Origin: Takakia lepidozioides
Lineage: Eukaryota; Streptophyta; Takakiopsida; Takakiales; Takakiaceae
Direction: 5' to 3'
Length of the DNA: 60,000 nt
NCBI GenBank assembly: GCA_030704615.1
Contig: CM060734.1
Span: forward strand, 47,944,042-48,004,041
Under the pieces are notes generated by a model that had not been told where the DNA came from, searched no databases, and saw only the letters and a list, made by a program, of their open reading frames with translations. The position numbers were made by a program, and so were the translations under genes. Shown piece after piece: positions 12,178 through 25,600 of this stretch (the first letter of the stretch is position 1; every line of letters begins with the position of its first letter).

Positions 12178-15100
12178 TTACTGAAGTTTTTTGGTCTGCT
12201 GATCCACTGGAGGCTGGGTCTGGCGAGCTCTTGGCCTAAACAAGGCATCATCCTTAATAAAGCTCCACCAGAAGTAGGTTAGTGGAAGGGTTGTAGCATG
12301 CCATATGGCATGTGCATCAAAGACTCCCCACAGGGGTGGGAAATCGTAGATCTCCAGAAACATTGTGAGAACTGTCCCATAGATAACTGTCAGTAGCTTG
12401 TGACGGGCTGGGTGGCGGACCGCGACACTCCACACTCCCCATAGCAGGAGCTGGGCCACACCCATTGCAACACACACCTTCATGTTCCAACCTGTCACAT
12501 CACCCCGTCAAACATACGCAATTGTAGTTACTTCTGAACACAAATCCTCCTTTCTGACCTGACAGAAACCTGTCTAGTCTTCTCTTAAAGATTTGAGGAC
12601 TCAATAACATTTCCAAACTTAGCCAATTTCGGAATGACTGCGATTGGCTCAAACTTCTCCAAACTGTACGAGATGAGTTGCAGGGACAGTTGTTGGGATG
12701 CTTTCAAAGAGGGCCGCTTGTTTTGAAGAGTACAAATATTTGCTACCCTCAACCATGCTGAAATGCGACATATGGAACTTAGAAGAGTACAAATATTTGA
12801 CACCCTCAACCATGCCGAAATGCGACATTGGAACTTAGTATACAGAGGAAAATGACCTACTCTAAAGAGACCCACTTGCTCATCAAAGCCTGTGCAGAAT
12901 AGGTCTGTGCCCAGTGTCTCCATTTTGAGCAATACTTTCTGTACCCTTGGTGCAAATCTTGTCTACTGACTTCTTGAGATTACCGAACCCTTTCACGTAT
13001 TCATAACTAAATGCCTCTGCCCAAGATGAGTCCCTGAAAACACAAACGTGTCTCCAGCGAGACAAAATGTAATACTAAGACATTGTTTGCCGTAGCCTTG
13101 TGGCCACACCGCGCCCATTTTGTGCGGAACAAGAATGAACAGACACTACCAGTGTGAGGGCTCACTCTAGTAGTGGGACTTAACCTCAATATAACAATTT
13201 GTTTGGGCTTTCCCGATTTCCTTTAGAAGCCCTAGAAACGAAGCATCGATGCCCATCCCCAAGAGGGCCAGGGTATTAGGCTCAGCCTCGAGATTTTGGA
13301 AGTGGGTGAACAGCAGGGACTATGCTATTGATGGTCCTGATGAGGGTCGCTCTCTGATGACATTGTATCAGAAAATGGATAGTCTTCAGGTCGCCTGCAC
13401 ATTGGGCATTGACAATCTCCCTTTCCTCTCTAGCATCTATTTATTGTTCAGAAGTAGACTCCCCGACCTTAGTTTAAATTTCAGTCTAGTGCCAAGGGTA
13501 GGTGAGCCCTTCAGGTCATCCTTGAGGTCCTCACCCATGTCACAGACTGGAAACAGGTTCAGGGAGAGTTCGGACATTCTTCATGCTTCCAACATGACCT
13601 TAGACACTTCAGCCTCCAAATCTAGCAGGGTCAGTTCTTTCCTGCCTATTTAGATAGAGGAAGTGATAGCTGCAGATTCATCCCTGCGGTGAGGAGCTGT
13701 TAGTGACCGGGTATTTGAGAATGGTTTATTATTTAAGGGTATCTGGTATTAAGCATGCAATTCAATTGACCCCACCATCTGACCTTGAACTCATCACATC
13801 AAGAGCTCAAGGGCGGTATGCCATACTCGCCCCAAACAGCCACGTTAGCTGTTCTAGAGCATGCTGACATGCTTTCTTTGAGCACCAAACGCTGAATGGG
13901 TTCTCAAGTATTAGCATGGTTGGTAGCATACTCTCCCAATGAGACAGAGAGAGAATGAACTATCTCTGTCACACTGGGAGACTAGAATGCGAACTGTGGA
14001 GAGAAGAGTCAGTTTACTTACCATAGTCAAATTTGTACAGATTCAAGTACAAGATGTGAGTGGACACAAACGCAATAGTAGGGGCCGCTACCATCACCCT
14101 CTGTGCCTCAATCCTGAAATTGAATGTTCGAATGATTGCGAGCATCAAAGAATATCCCATCAACACAATGGCGGATGAATAGTCCATCTTCTCTGTGAAA
14201 CCTATGTCTCTGCACACACACCCAATTCCAAGAGATTACCACCCAATTCTCAATGTGGGTATACCTCTTCTTCAAAGTGAGAGCCTCGAAGCAACAAAGA
14301 GTCTAAACACAAAATCATATTCTCACATGCTTCACAAGACCTTTTCTGAAGGGGAAGACAAAACCTCAGAAGGAGAATGTAGTTCATCAATCGAGTACAG
14401 GCAGCAAGACGGACTAGTAGCTTCTCACCGAGAATGGAATACAGCGCTCCAAATCCATGAATTGATTGACAAAAGGCCGTAGATGGTCCAGAGGCCTGCA
14501 TATTCATAGTACTGAACCTTAGTGCCTTGGGCTGGCACTGGAAGCTTCAGTAGCATCAAAAAGGACCATAGGCCTTGAAAGTGAACGAGTAGATTCAGCA
14601 TGGAAAACGCCACTGATGCTGGCTCCTGCATAGATTGAGCACAACTTATATTGGATTCAGTCAAAGTGAGGACTGTTTTTCCAAGAGAGACGTTTTCTGG
14701 ATCCATGAGCAACGTAGGAAAGAGAATCATGAGTATTCGCGTGCTGCAATATAGGCCATTCGGTGACAACACTCCAGGGAGGCTCACATGTAACAAACAT
14801 GCAAGTGTTAATAACAACTTGGATATTGTAACATGTCACAGTTTAATTCGGGGTCCACCAGCAAAAAACCACCGCGATTGAATTTATCCTAGTTGACTAC
14901 ACCCTCTCCAGCTGCAACTACCGTCTGGCTAGTGACCAGAAAAATCGGCTCCATTGGCAGCTACCACGTGGCTTAGGACGACCACCAGGACTGATCTACA
15001 CTTTGCAATGCTTGCTAGACATGAAATCAAGGTTCATTTTTTCAACCACAACCTGCTGGGATAAATAGCAACCTTCTCCCTCCAAAAAAGAACATCTCAT

Positions 15101-15707
15101 TTCCGTCTCCTGGCACAGCCACATTGAAGCATTTGGCGATCTCTAAGTGCCACGACAGGATCAACACAATGCAAGCAGTCGTACGCTGGCGGCCTAAAAC
15201 CTCGCCTTTATCCGCCGGCAAAGAAAGACGACTCCTTATTGCCCAGAATTCATCACGCCCTTGTGGCATTCAAAACAGAGATAGAGACAAAAAAGCAGGG
15301 ACATCGTGCCAGACCTGGAGACTGAATAGACGGACAAAAGGCCATCGGCCATGGTACTTGACTGGCGGCAGCTCCTCCGCCTGTCTCTCCACCTCCCGCT
15401 TGAGCATACATTGGTACCGGCATTCGCTCAGGCAATCCCACTCTCTCCACCGCAAATAAAAGGGCTCCTTCGGAGTAAACCCATCTCCCTGCCGATCAAT
15501 CCCGTCGACAGGAAAGTTGCAACCACTGATCAAGCAGGCGCCATCTACACACCCACTCTCTCCACAGCTCTCCACGCAGGAGCTGTAAAGCGGATGGGCA
15601 TCTCCAGCACTCGCTTCACAAACCGTGAGAAGGCAATGGAGAAGGAGGGGCAGCAGTAGTACTGGCTGCCCCAGCTGCCTCCTTACGGAGGGCACCGAAG
15701 CTCGCAT
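12178..15707 (-). CDS. PGAP3: PGAP3/Per1-like GPI-anchor lipid-remodelling protein, 4 exons, 363 codons
   Basis: Exons (minus): 15315-15707, 14429-14625, 14022-14209, 12178-12491. They total 1092 nt, phases match, and all introns are GT-AG. An N-terminal hydrophobic segment (QPVLLLPLLLHCLLTV) serves as signal peptide. A Cys-rich lumenal part follows (CVESCGESGCVDGAC, WDCLSECRYQCM), then the family signature KYHGRWPF. Exon 2 starts EPASVAFSMLNLLVH. Several membrane helices follow. The conserved CREST-superfamily residues are present: Ser/His in WSAVFHSR, Asp in EKMDYSSA, and two His in FDAHAIWHATTLPLTYFWW. PGAP3 removes the sn-2 acyl chain during GPI-anchor remodelling in the Golgi; yeast Per1 is its ER counterpart. 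Length fits the family. It ends QQTKKLQ without an obvious retrieval motif. Apparently intact. Confidence 0.95.
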
Positions 15708-16657
15708 CTTTCTCCCTACAACCCCCCTCCGACCTTCTCTACAAAACCCACATATGCTTCCCTCCTTGAAATGCCCAACCGAGACTTGGGTATTACCGTC
15801 ATAATGGTAAGTCACTTAACTAGAAACTATCATGAATTCATGCTTGAAATGATGCACTTAAGCAATGTATAGTGTTCTGCCCACTTTACAATACCTCCGT
15901 AAAGGTAATGTCATAAATCTCTAAGGGCAGAGCCGGTTGGTCGGTGCTATCAGGGTCTGGAGGAGAATTGGAAGGAAGGAGATGGGTGTATCAGGTTTTC
16001 ATATGTTGGGTATGGAGCTCTCAGAGCAAATGAGAAGAATGATTGGTATCCTCTTACTCAGTAGCAGGAGCCATACTATTTTTGAACTTGAATTTCTATT
16101 GGGTCTTGATGTAATTGCTACTTGGATTGAAGCCATGTAAGTGTGGAGAGACAATCTGATCAGGATCTTCACGTTGAGCTGAACGCATTATTAATTTTCA
16201 ATGGAGTGCGTCTGTTAAGAAGATATGACATGGAGAATCTTCTAAGAAAAGTGTTTGCGTTGTTTGAAAAATGTTTACTCACTAAGCATTCAACTTGTCT
16301 CATGATGTCTGCATGAATTTCTGTTTTGCAACATAGAGAACATGAGGTCCATCAGAAAACCCCTCCAACTAAGGACTATATGCAGCTCCTCTATTCATCC
16401 TCCAACCCCCGCAATCTTGCTTTGTGCCTGGAGCTCAGTGTCCTGCGCACATGGAATTGAGTACTGGATAAGTCTCTCTTTGTAAAAATTCTCGTCTCTT
16501 CCTTGGATTAAGGGTCAGAGATGTGTGAGAAGAGGAGTTTCCCTTGTTTCCCTTTTCTCTGGTACAAAATGAAAAAATATATAGAGAGTATGCCAACCCA
16601 AATTGATGAGCCATTTGGAGGTTGGTGCCAGCGCATGAGAGGGATAGAGCATTTAGT
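15708..16657. other. Spacer between PGAP3 start and the 3' end of the LRR gene
   Basis: No gene seen. It must contain the PGAP3 promoter (transcribed leftward) and the 3' flank of the LRR gene. I looked for transmembrane or kinase exons continuing the LRR gene and found none. Confidence 0.35.
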
Positions 16658-19600
16658 CTATAGAGACGTACCACACTTGCAAGAGACACTTGGAGTCGGC
16701 AAGCAATTTGGTGCATACGAGAATCTGCAGCAGAATGTAACCTAATGAGCTGCTGGCTAAGTTGCAAACCTCCTTGGTAGGCCAAAACATTTCTATGAAT
16801 GGCAGGATAATATGTTTACAGGTACCACAACCTGCCCTCTCTTAAATCCGAGGAGATTCCCACACAGACAGTTAATACGAGTTCCTCAAACTTCACAAAG
16901 ACGAATTTGATTCCACATGAAAGAGACAAATGAATGGTTGATCCATGATTTTGCGTACACAATCCACATGAATGTCACAATGCACATTCTCTGTATCGGC
17001 TTCATGAAATGGTAGTCAAAGAGGGAACGTGCTGAGCTTGGACTTACTTTCTTCTAGACTTGTCCACCTTTGGAATGATACCAGTAAGGCAGTTATTGCT
17101 GACATCCCTGCGAAACACACATCGGGACACATTATTTTAATGGATGGTGATTGAGACTGGACAATATTATTCTGAGGGGTGCCCTCTAAATGGTTTAGTG
17201 ATGGCAATTCGTAATCAGAGAAGGTTTCTATACCCCCAGTATAACATTTATTGCCTCACCTTGGACTTGAGGGGCCTCCACTGTATCAGCAACCAACACA
17301 GTTCTGTCCAGATCACAGGAATACCAACAAACTAGGAAACAATTCTGTATTGGAGTTCCATTTCACAAAAAATGCTAAAGTTTGGTAAGAAACTCACAGG
17401 AGGTCAAAATGTGAGATGTTGGTTGTTGCCGGTAATCTCCCACTCAAGTAGTTGTTTGATAAATTTCTGGATCGATCAAATCAGGTTGGGTGAGAAATGG
17501 ATGACCATTGTTAAAATCACTCTGTCCAGCTCTTCCTAAGGTCAGATTTTAGCAATGACCTCACAAAGACATTTGCACCTAATGTTAATTAGAGAGAGAG
17601 ATGACTCCGGCCAAGGCCGCCGTAACTAAAGAGCCACTTCACCTTAAGGCTACTGCCCCCTTTCGGGGTTGGGCTCTATATAATGTTAATTATATTGAAG
17701 TCAAGAGCAGCTCCAGCTAGGAAGATAATGACCAAGCAAAATGGTGATGTGATCAGAAGTAGAGTACTCACATGGATGTGACATTGAGGCTTTCAAGAAG
17801 AGCTGCTGGGATCTCCCCAAATAATATGTTGTTGCTCAAATCCCTAATCACAGATGCAAGAGGCCCAGAATAATAATGCCTGATGTATGATCTTCACTAC
17901 CAGCATCATTGGCATTCTAAAAGGGATTAAGACAGAATCGCATCTGATGTTTTTAGAGGTGTTTCAAGCACAAAACTGCATTCATTATCATTTAACACCT
18001 CTGGATCATGAGAGATTAAAGCAATCGCCTTGTTTCATCTTATAATGGTGGTTACTCACACGCTCTTTAGATTGGGTAGGTTCTGAAGGTCTTCTGGAAG
18101 TCCTCCCAAAAATGCATTGTGTGACAAATCCCTGCCATCCATATGATCACTCTTCAGATCATCGAGAGTAGAAGGACTCAGTAATTGATGGCAACAACTG
18201 TACAATCCATAAGAAGACATGCCTGCACAATTGGATAATTTGTACTCACTAAGGGAAACTCCACCTAGCAGATACTCTACTGCCCCAAGATTGACCATGA
18301 CATCCCTTAAAACCAAGAGAGTGGTCAAGTCCCTCACTGACCGAATCAAAATTGCGGAAAATGAACGTCTGGCGTAGTGTGTGCACTGAAAGACTCTAAA
18401 CACACCTTGCAATGGGCAAAAATATGGGTGCACCGAATTTGGAAATTACTCGTTAGAGAGGGACCAGTGACTCACAATTTTTGTAGGTTGGGAAGACGCT
18501 GGAAGCCTGGTACCCTGCAAGTTTTATTGGTCTCGTTAGGAATGGGTTGCACGGAATGAGTGGGGAAAAGATGATCGTGCTGTTTATGCATATTAGGTTG
18601 CAAATCTACATGCAGGTAGAGAGAATTGTTGGTGGGGAGGTGGGGAGACTTGCCTCAGTGCTCAAGGTTTTTTGTTTTGGAGTCAGTGATGAGGTTTTAA
18701 ACCCCCTTACCTCCAGAAGAATGCAAAGCAACGCGAGAGAAAGAGCATTGACACTGTATTGAAAAGATGATATGATCCCAAACAAAGTTATTTCTACCCT
18801 TTACTCCTGTCAATTTTCACACCCCAATTGAAGATCAATTGGCAGAATGTCATCCTCTGGGGGTATAGAAGGGAGAGAGGAAATGAAATGAAACGAAATG
18901 GTACTGTATAGAGTCCGCGGAAAGCTCAAAGAGCTTATGGGACAAAAGGGAAAAACAAGAAAGAAGAGACAAAGCCACAGCCAAAAGCAGCCCAGAAGCA
19001 AACAGATCAAGAAATGAAATGAAATGAAATGGTGCTTTATAACGTCCGTCAAGAAAGAAAGGAACTTCATAGTGTCCCTGGGAGAAAGAAAGAGAAATCA
19101 GATCAGAAAAGTTGGGGCCCCAACAACTGGCTGGAAAGCATGTCAAATTCAACACATGCTACATTTAGACAAGTATATCAACTTACTGGGGTGGTAGTGG
19201 TGGAAACGTGGGCAGAGTCGGCATGGGTACAGGTCGTGTATAGTTCCTGCATGCAATTGACAATAAAAACCTGAGCCAATATTGTAATGGAATGCATACA
19301 AGAAGGCACTAGTATGGCCCTACTGGTCACCTTTAATGGCCCATGAACTCAGCTTCATTGCTTCAGGCTACTCTCCAGGTGGCATGTACACATGCACCGA
19401 ACACTATCTAGACGATATAGAAAATGCTTACAAAACTGAAACCTTGAACCTTAAGCCTTGAGCCAAGCCAAATTAAAGAGAAATGAAATGAAATGGTGCT
19501 TTATAGAGAGAAAGGAGGGCCTAGTTGGAAGAATCTTATAGGAGGTTGAGATACGTTGTGAAGTAAGAAAAGCTCTAGAGGAATGCACAGAAATGCCAAC

Positions 19601-22600
19601 TGCTAGTATACATCTGCTCACCATGGAGGCAGGTGTGGTAGAGTTGGGAGAGGCTGTGTGGCATTCCTGTGTCACCGCAGCCAATCATCGCAAATCAGTT
19701 TTCGTTAAAATTCCACCTAGATTCAGTCCATTGAAAATGTGAGCATGGTTTGATCCATACGATACATTTGCAATTTGTATATAATTATTTAAAAAGATGT
19801 TGAGTGAGGGGCATAGTGTAAGGTCCTTGAGCTGATGACCAACTGAACCTTCTTGCAGTCAAAGTTTTGAGGATTGATTTAATTGACACTGTCGACTTGG
19901 GGAGAGGTGGTGGGCAGGGATGCTTACATAGTAGTTGGAGGAGGGAACGCAGTCACATTCGGAAGACTGAAGTTACTGGCAATTGGATCACAAGCACACA
20001 TTGTATTAGCAACAGTGCTATAAGTGACGAGTTGTTTGTGGAAAGTTGTATTAAGCATAACATTTGTGAAACTTATTGGGAAAGTTTAAATAGATCTGAA
20101 ATGGTACCATCAGGGGACATAAATTGGAGGAGTTGCTTACAGTGGTGGAAGAGGCGGGAAGGCGGTTGCATTGGGAAAACTGAAGTTCCTGGCAATGGAT
20201 CATAAGCACACATTGTATTAGCACACAGTGTTATAAGTGAGGATATTTGCTGCAGTACTGGGGTGAGAGGAAGCAGTGTCACAAACGACCAGCAAAAGAA
20301 CCAACGGCATGTGACAGCCATGATGGGAGGTGGGATTGGATGCGTACAATTGTGAAAAACCCTTGAAACAAATCTGAAATGGTACCATCAGGAGACATAA
20401 ATTGGAGGAGGTGCTTACAATGGTGGAAGAGGCGGGAAGGCAGTTGCATTTGGAAAACTGAAGTTCCTGGCAGTTGATCGCAAGCACACATTGTATTAGC
20501 ACAAAGTGCTATAAGTGACAGGAAATTTGCTGGAGTAATGGGGTGAGAGGAAGCCATGATGAGAGGCGGGATTGAATGCTTAAGGTTGTGGAAAACGTGG
20601 GAATGTCCATGGTGGAAATGCTATGTTTTTTGGAAAGATGCACAAGCAGATGTATTATTAGGCAAACAGACCTTGAAACAGATTTGAAATGGTAACATCA
20701 GACAGTGAATATTGATGAGTTGCTTGCAAAGGTGGAAGAAACGGGAAGGTTCAGTTGCTGGAAAATCAGCAGAAGCACATTGTGTATTACAGCGCGCACC
20801 AGGCAATGTCTTTCAAACCCCAGCACAAAAGATCAAGAGACAACACTATATTACAGCGATTAAATAGAGACTCTTACAGTTGTGGAAGAGGTGGTAGAGC
20901 TGGAAATGTCCAATTCCTGGAAATCCATCACAAGTAGTATATCACCAGCACTGTTGGCACCATTTTGAAGCCAGAACTGCTGTAGTAATAGTGCACGACA
21001 ACAGCGATTGTTGCAATTGATCTTAAGAAACAACTATGTGGGCTTTGGACCATAAAGAGAAGTGGGAATGGGTACTTACAATGGTGGCAAGGGAGGGAAG
21101 GTGGTGGCATTTGGGAATGTCCAGTTTCTGGCAAATGACCACAAGTAAACATTATATCAATACAAATGTTCCAAGGGTTTTAAAGCAGGTACTCACCAGT
21201 ACTAGCTTTCTCTTGTCCCATAAGCTTCATTTCAGGTCATTTAATTTGTTTGTTTGTTTCTCACCCACACACTACGTTAGACATTTCTTGGTTGGTCTGC
21301 TTGTCTCAGTCTGTTCTCTTTTCAGGTTCAATGAGTTCAGCAACTTGGTGATTGGAGAATGGATAGAGCTGCAGACGCAAGATTCTATCGCCGGACGACC
21401 AGGAATGTCTCCTGATAGAACTGCAACAAATAACCTCACAGAAAGCTCAAAGAGCTTATGTCACAAAAGAAAGCAGGAAGAGGACAAGCACATAGTGTTT
21501 GACATCAAGTAGAGTAAGGACTTAAAACCCCAGCGTCTAAGAGATCACAAGTACAGTCATGAAGTAAGAACTGGGAACTAGATTCTTACGGTTGTGGAAG
21601 ATGTGGCAGAGGTGGAAATGTACAATTCCTGGAAATCCATCACGATCAATGTCACAGGGACTACTGTGATGATTTTGAAGCCAGAACTGGTGTAATACTA
21701 GTGGATGACAACAGTGCCTGTTGCAATCAACCTAAAGAAGCACTTGTTGGTGCTCTCGGAACAAAAATAGAAGGGGGGATGGATGCTCAAAATAGTGGAA
21801 GGGGAGGGAAGGCGGTGACATTTGGAAATGTCTAGTTTCTGGCCATTGACCACGAGCAAACGTTGTATCAACAAAAGTATTGCAAGGGTTTGCAAAGAGT
21901 TGCTTGTGTATAATGATTGAGTGCGGTTTTTCCCTTCACAAATAGTATGAAGAGAGACCACCTCACGCATCTGACCATGGACGTGCGGTGAAATGAGATG
22001 TTTGCAGAGGTGGAATACTTCAAATACAATCTCCAATTGCTGCAAATCGTTGAAAAGAGAGCAGACTGAGAAAATACAGAAACCAAGAAAGGGGCACTCT
22101 GAACCCTAATTGGCAATAACCCAAAAAATGGAGGTGGGACTGGATACTTACGGTTGTGGAAAAGGTGGGAAGGTCGGGAGATGGGGGAACGTCCAGTTTC
22201 TGCCGAGCAATCAGAAATACAATGTCAGTACCAACATTCGTGCCGGTGTGTTGAGTGGGTCTAAGACTTGTTGCAATCAACTTGAGAACAGTCACTGCAT
22301 TAACAAACCGCTTACAATTGAACTTGACGTTCGCACAGATATATTGAGAGAAGTGGCATATAATACTTACGGTTGTGGAAAATGTGGCAGAGGTGGAAAG
22401 GTCCAGTTCCTGGAAAAAAGGTCACAAGACAACAGCTTGCTACATCAAAGCAGAGGGAATCAACCCCACAACTGGGATAATGAGTGGGGGGAATTTCCTC
22501 AATGTTGCAATGGACCTGCAAATAAAACAGACGGCTACAACAGAAAATGCAGAACTGGATATCAAATGCTTACAGTGGAGGGAGAGGCGGGAAAGCGGTC

Positions 22601-25600
22601 GCATTTGGAAATGTCCAGTTGCTGGAAAATAATGACAGCACGCAAATTAGCAGATCAGTCACAGATTGCAAGGGATATCTTTTAACTGATGTCGTAAGGA
22701 AGTGAAAGATTTCGATGATGAATCAACCGGAGGAATTGAACTGATTGATACCAGACTATGAAGTGGAAACGGGATGCTTACGGTTGTGGGAGAGGTGGCA
22801 GAGGAGGAAACGTCCAGTTCCTGGAAAATGATCACAGTGACGTGTATCAAGAGTGCTCATTATCGTAAGGTTATAGAACCAAGGCAGTTGCCAGCCTTGT
22901 TGCACAATCAGCCTGTTAAGAACTCAATATTGGATGGTTATGTAAGACAGAGAGTCCTAGTATATGCTTTTACTGTCGACAGAAGCAGGAACATCGTCCT
23001 GGGCAGACGTTCCAGAACAGATTGACGTATATCACTGTCACTCTCTAGAGTAATGGTGTTGTTGCTGCAGGGTTGTTGCACGTAACAAATTCAGCCTAAC
23101 TGAGCAATCAATATGGAAACGAGAAATGCGAGTTTACAGAATGCATACAGTGGTGGAACAGGCGGAAACATGGTGGCATTTGGAAATGTCCAGTTGCTGA
23201 AATGGATGACAAGCACATCTTTTATCAGAAAGGAACATTACAGGTGCAAACCCAGTTCTAGTGTACTGTACACATGGTTTTCTTTTCAAGAGAATATAAT
23301 GCTTGCAACAGGTAACAGTCACGGGCCCTCATTCAGGAATTGACCAAACACCAATCAGAAAGCCTACTGAAGAAGCCTGTACTCAATACTTACGGTTGTG
23401 GAAGAGGTGGAAACGTCCAGTTCCTGGAAAAAGGTCACAAGCACAACAGTTTGGACATCACATAATTATGTTAAGGGAATCACCCCCACAACTGGGATAG
23501 TGAGTAGGAGGAATTTCCTCACAGTTGCAATCGACCTGCATATAAAACAGATGGCTACATTAGATAAAGCGGAGCTGGATCAAATGCTTACAGTGGAGGA
23601 AGAGGCGGGAAAGCGGTCGCATTTGGAAATGTCCAGTTGCTGGAAAATAATGACAGCACGCAAATTAGCAGACCAGTCACAGATTGCAACCTGGGCTATC
23701 TTTTAACCAGGCTGTATTGACGTGATAAGGAAGTGAAAGAATTCAACATGATGAATCAACCTGAGGAATTGGACAGGCTGATGATCAGACCATGAAGTGG
23801 GAATTGGATGCTTACAACGGTGGAAGAGGCGGGAATGCTGTTGCATTTGGAAACGTCCAGTTTCTGGAGAATGATCACCAACAGTCAAATGTTGTGCATA
23901 ATTAATTAACAGAAGGATTGCAGTTGATCTTGAAAGTACCCGTCCAGACCTGTATACTGTGAAGTCGCATAGGATACTTACGGTTGTGGAAAAGGTGGAA
24001 ACGTCCAGTTCCTGCACACACCAGCACATGAGGTTTAAGTTGTGAAGCCAAACGCAATATTGTAACAGATTCCAACTACGGGAACGAAGAACTTGCAAGC
24101 ACATGTAGCTCCAAGTGTTTGAACCTCAATAGTACTGCCAAAGCCTATGGCATTTGGAAAGACCCAGAAACTTTCCAGGGACATGATGAATATCACAAGG
24201 CTCGGTCGCATTAAAAGGATCACATTGGTGAACATGACATCAGAATTTGATCTTGACAGTCCCCACAGACAATATAGTACTACGAAGTGCATCGAATTCT
24301 TACAGTTGTGGAAGAGGTGGCAGACCTGGAAACGTCCAGTTCCTGCAATTTAAAAAGTTCACAACCACCAGTCCTGATGAGAATCATTTCCCCATCGTTG
24401 CAGTAATGGATTCCAGATGACAAGCTGTAAAATGGTAATGTGCAAGCACATATCGTACTGGTATAACTGGAAGGTTTTGTCCAGAACACTACTAGTCTCA
24501 AGAATGTCATTTCTGAATTCAATCTTGTAGTATATTAGATCGTGAGTTGCTTCGGAGCAAATGTACATGTACATAGATGGGAATGGGACTGGAGGTGGAA
24601 GATCATAAACGACCTTTAAGTACACTTCCTGGAAAATGATTGTACACTTGAGCACATGCTTTAAGATCTCGAGCTAACCATACGTGCAAGGTTTTCCGAT
24701 CCCGTTGTACAGTGTCAGTCAGCTGACAGACAAAATGCCTGGTGCAGCATTTATATTTGTGCTTCTTATGCAGCTTAAACCTCAGGGACAAGAATTGCTT
24801 CAATTCACTTACCAGGGGGCCAAAGGAGGCAAACTTGGGAACGTGAAGTTGGGAAATGGGAAGTTCGGGAACCTGCAGGAAGTCACCAAAACGAGCCAAA
24901 AACGTACGTGTACGTAAGATGCAGGCAGTGCGCTGAGGCCTGAAGTTGCAGTGCGAGGGAAGGTAGAGTTTAAAGACAGTGACTTTTGTATCGATTGCGC
25001 TTTATTATTGCAGAACTTTGACATGTTACAAGGAAGTCCTGTTGAACAAACAGAGGCCAACTTACGGGAGTAAAGGAATGATTGGTGGCCATGGGCCTCC
25101 AGGTAGTAGCCCCGTCATATTGTTCCCTGACAAAATTCTGTGCAGAGCAATCGGACAGAAAATCAGTTACTTACATACGTTCGATTAGATGCCACAAAAA
25201 AACGCATGAGATTTATGATGAAATTGTTACTACTTGGGTTACAGTATATTTTGGCCTGTGATCTAGAGCTCGGTAGTGGAGGAAGATCAATCGGAGAAGA
25301 AGGACAACATTCACGCACTCAGACACACAAGCTGTGAACAATAGAGCACAGTACAGATAAACCTAATTACAGCCTCGATTACAGCTCTAAAGTGAAAAAT
25401 TGCATGTCTGAACTCGTAGAGGCTAGACAGGTAAATAAAGCTAAGCACATCATGTTCACGACTATATATCTGTACATTTTCTGTGACGTTACAACTGAAG
25501 AGCCAAGCTCTAGACTAGCTCGAGGGAGGAGGGACTTCTTACAGGTTGATGAGGTCTGTGAGGTCGAAGATGCCTGATGGGAAAATGCCTGCCAGCAATG

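Larger units (their letters stand above)
19187..24342 (-). repeat. Tandem array of phase-2 microexons inside the LRR gene
   Basis: Eighteen intact units, each with an AG acceptor, a GT donor and a length divisible by 3: 24304-24342 (39 nt), 23982-24011 (30), 23816-23863 (48), 23592-23639 (48), 23394-23423 (30), 23149-23196 (48), 22782-22820 (39), 22574-22621 (48), 22371-22409 (39), 22152-22199 (48), 21590-21628 (39), 21080-21127 (48), 20878-20916 (39), 20419-20466 (48), 20141-20188 (48), 19928-19975 (48), 19622-19666 (45), 19187-19246 (60). Long units read NWTFPNATAFPPLPPL or NFSFPNATAFPPLPPL, and short ones NWTFPPLPPLPQP or NWTFPPLPQP. Both carry N-x-S/T glycosylation sequons and PPLP motifs. 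Long and short types tend to alternate. The flanking intron ends are also similar, so exon plus intron was duplicated together. Confidence 0.8.

Noticed and set aside
15708-16657. Kinase or transmembrane exons that would make the LRR gene a receptor kinase
   Set aside because: The last LRR exon ends in a stop at 16658 after a Cys cap, and no kinase motifs occur before the PGAP3 gene.
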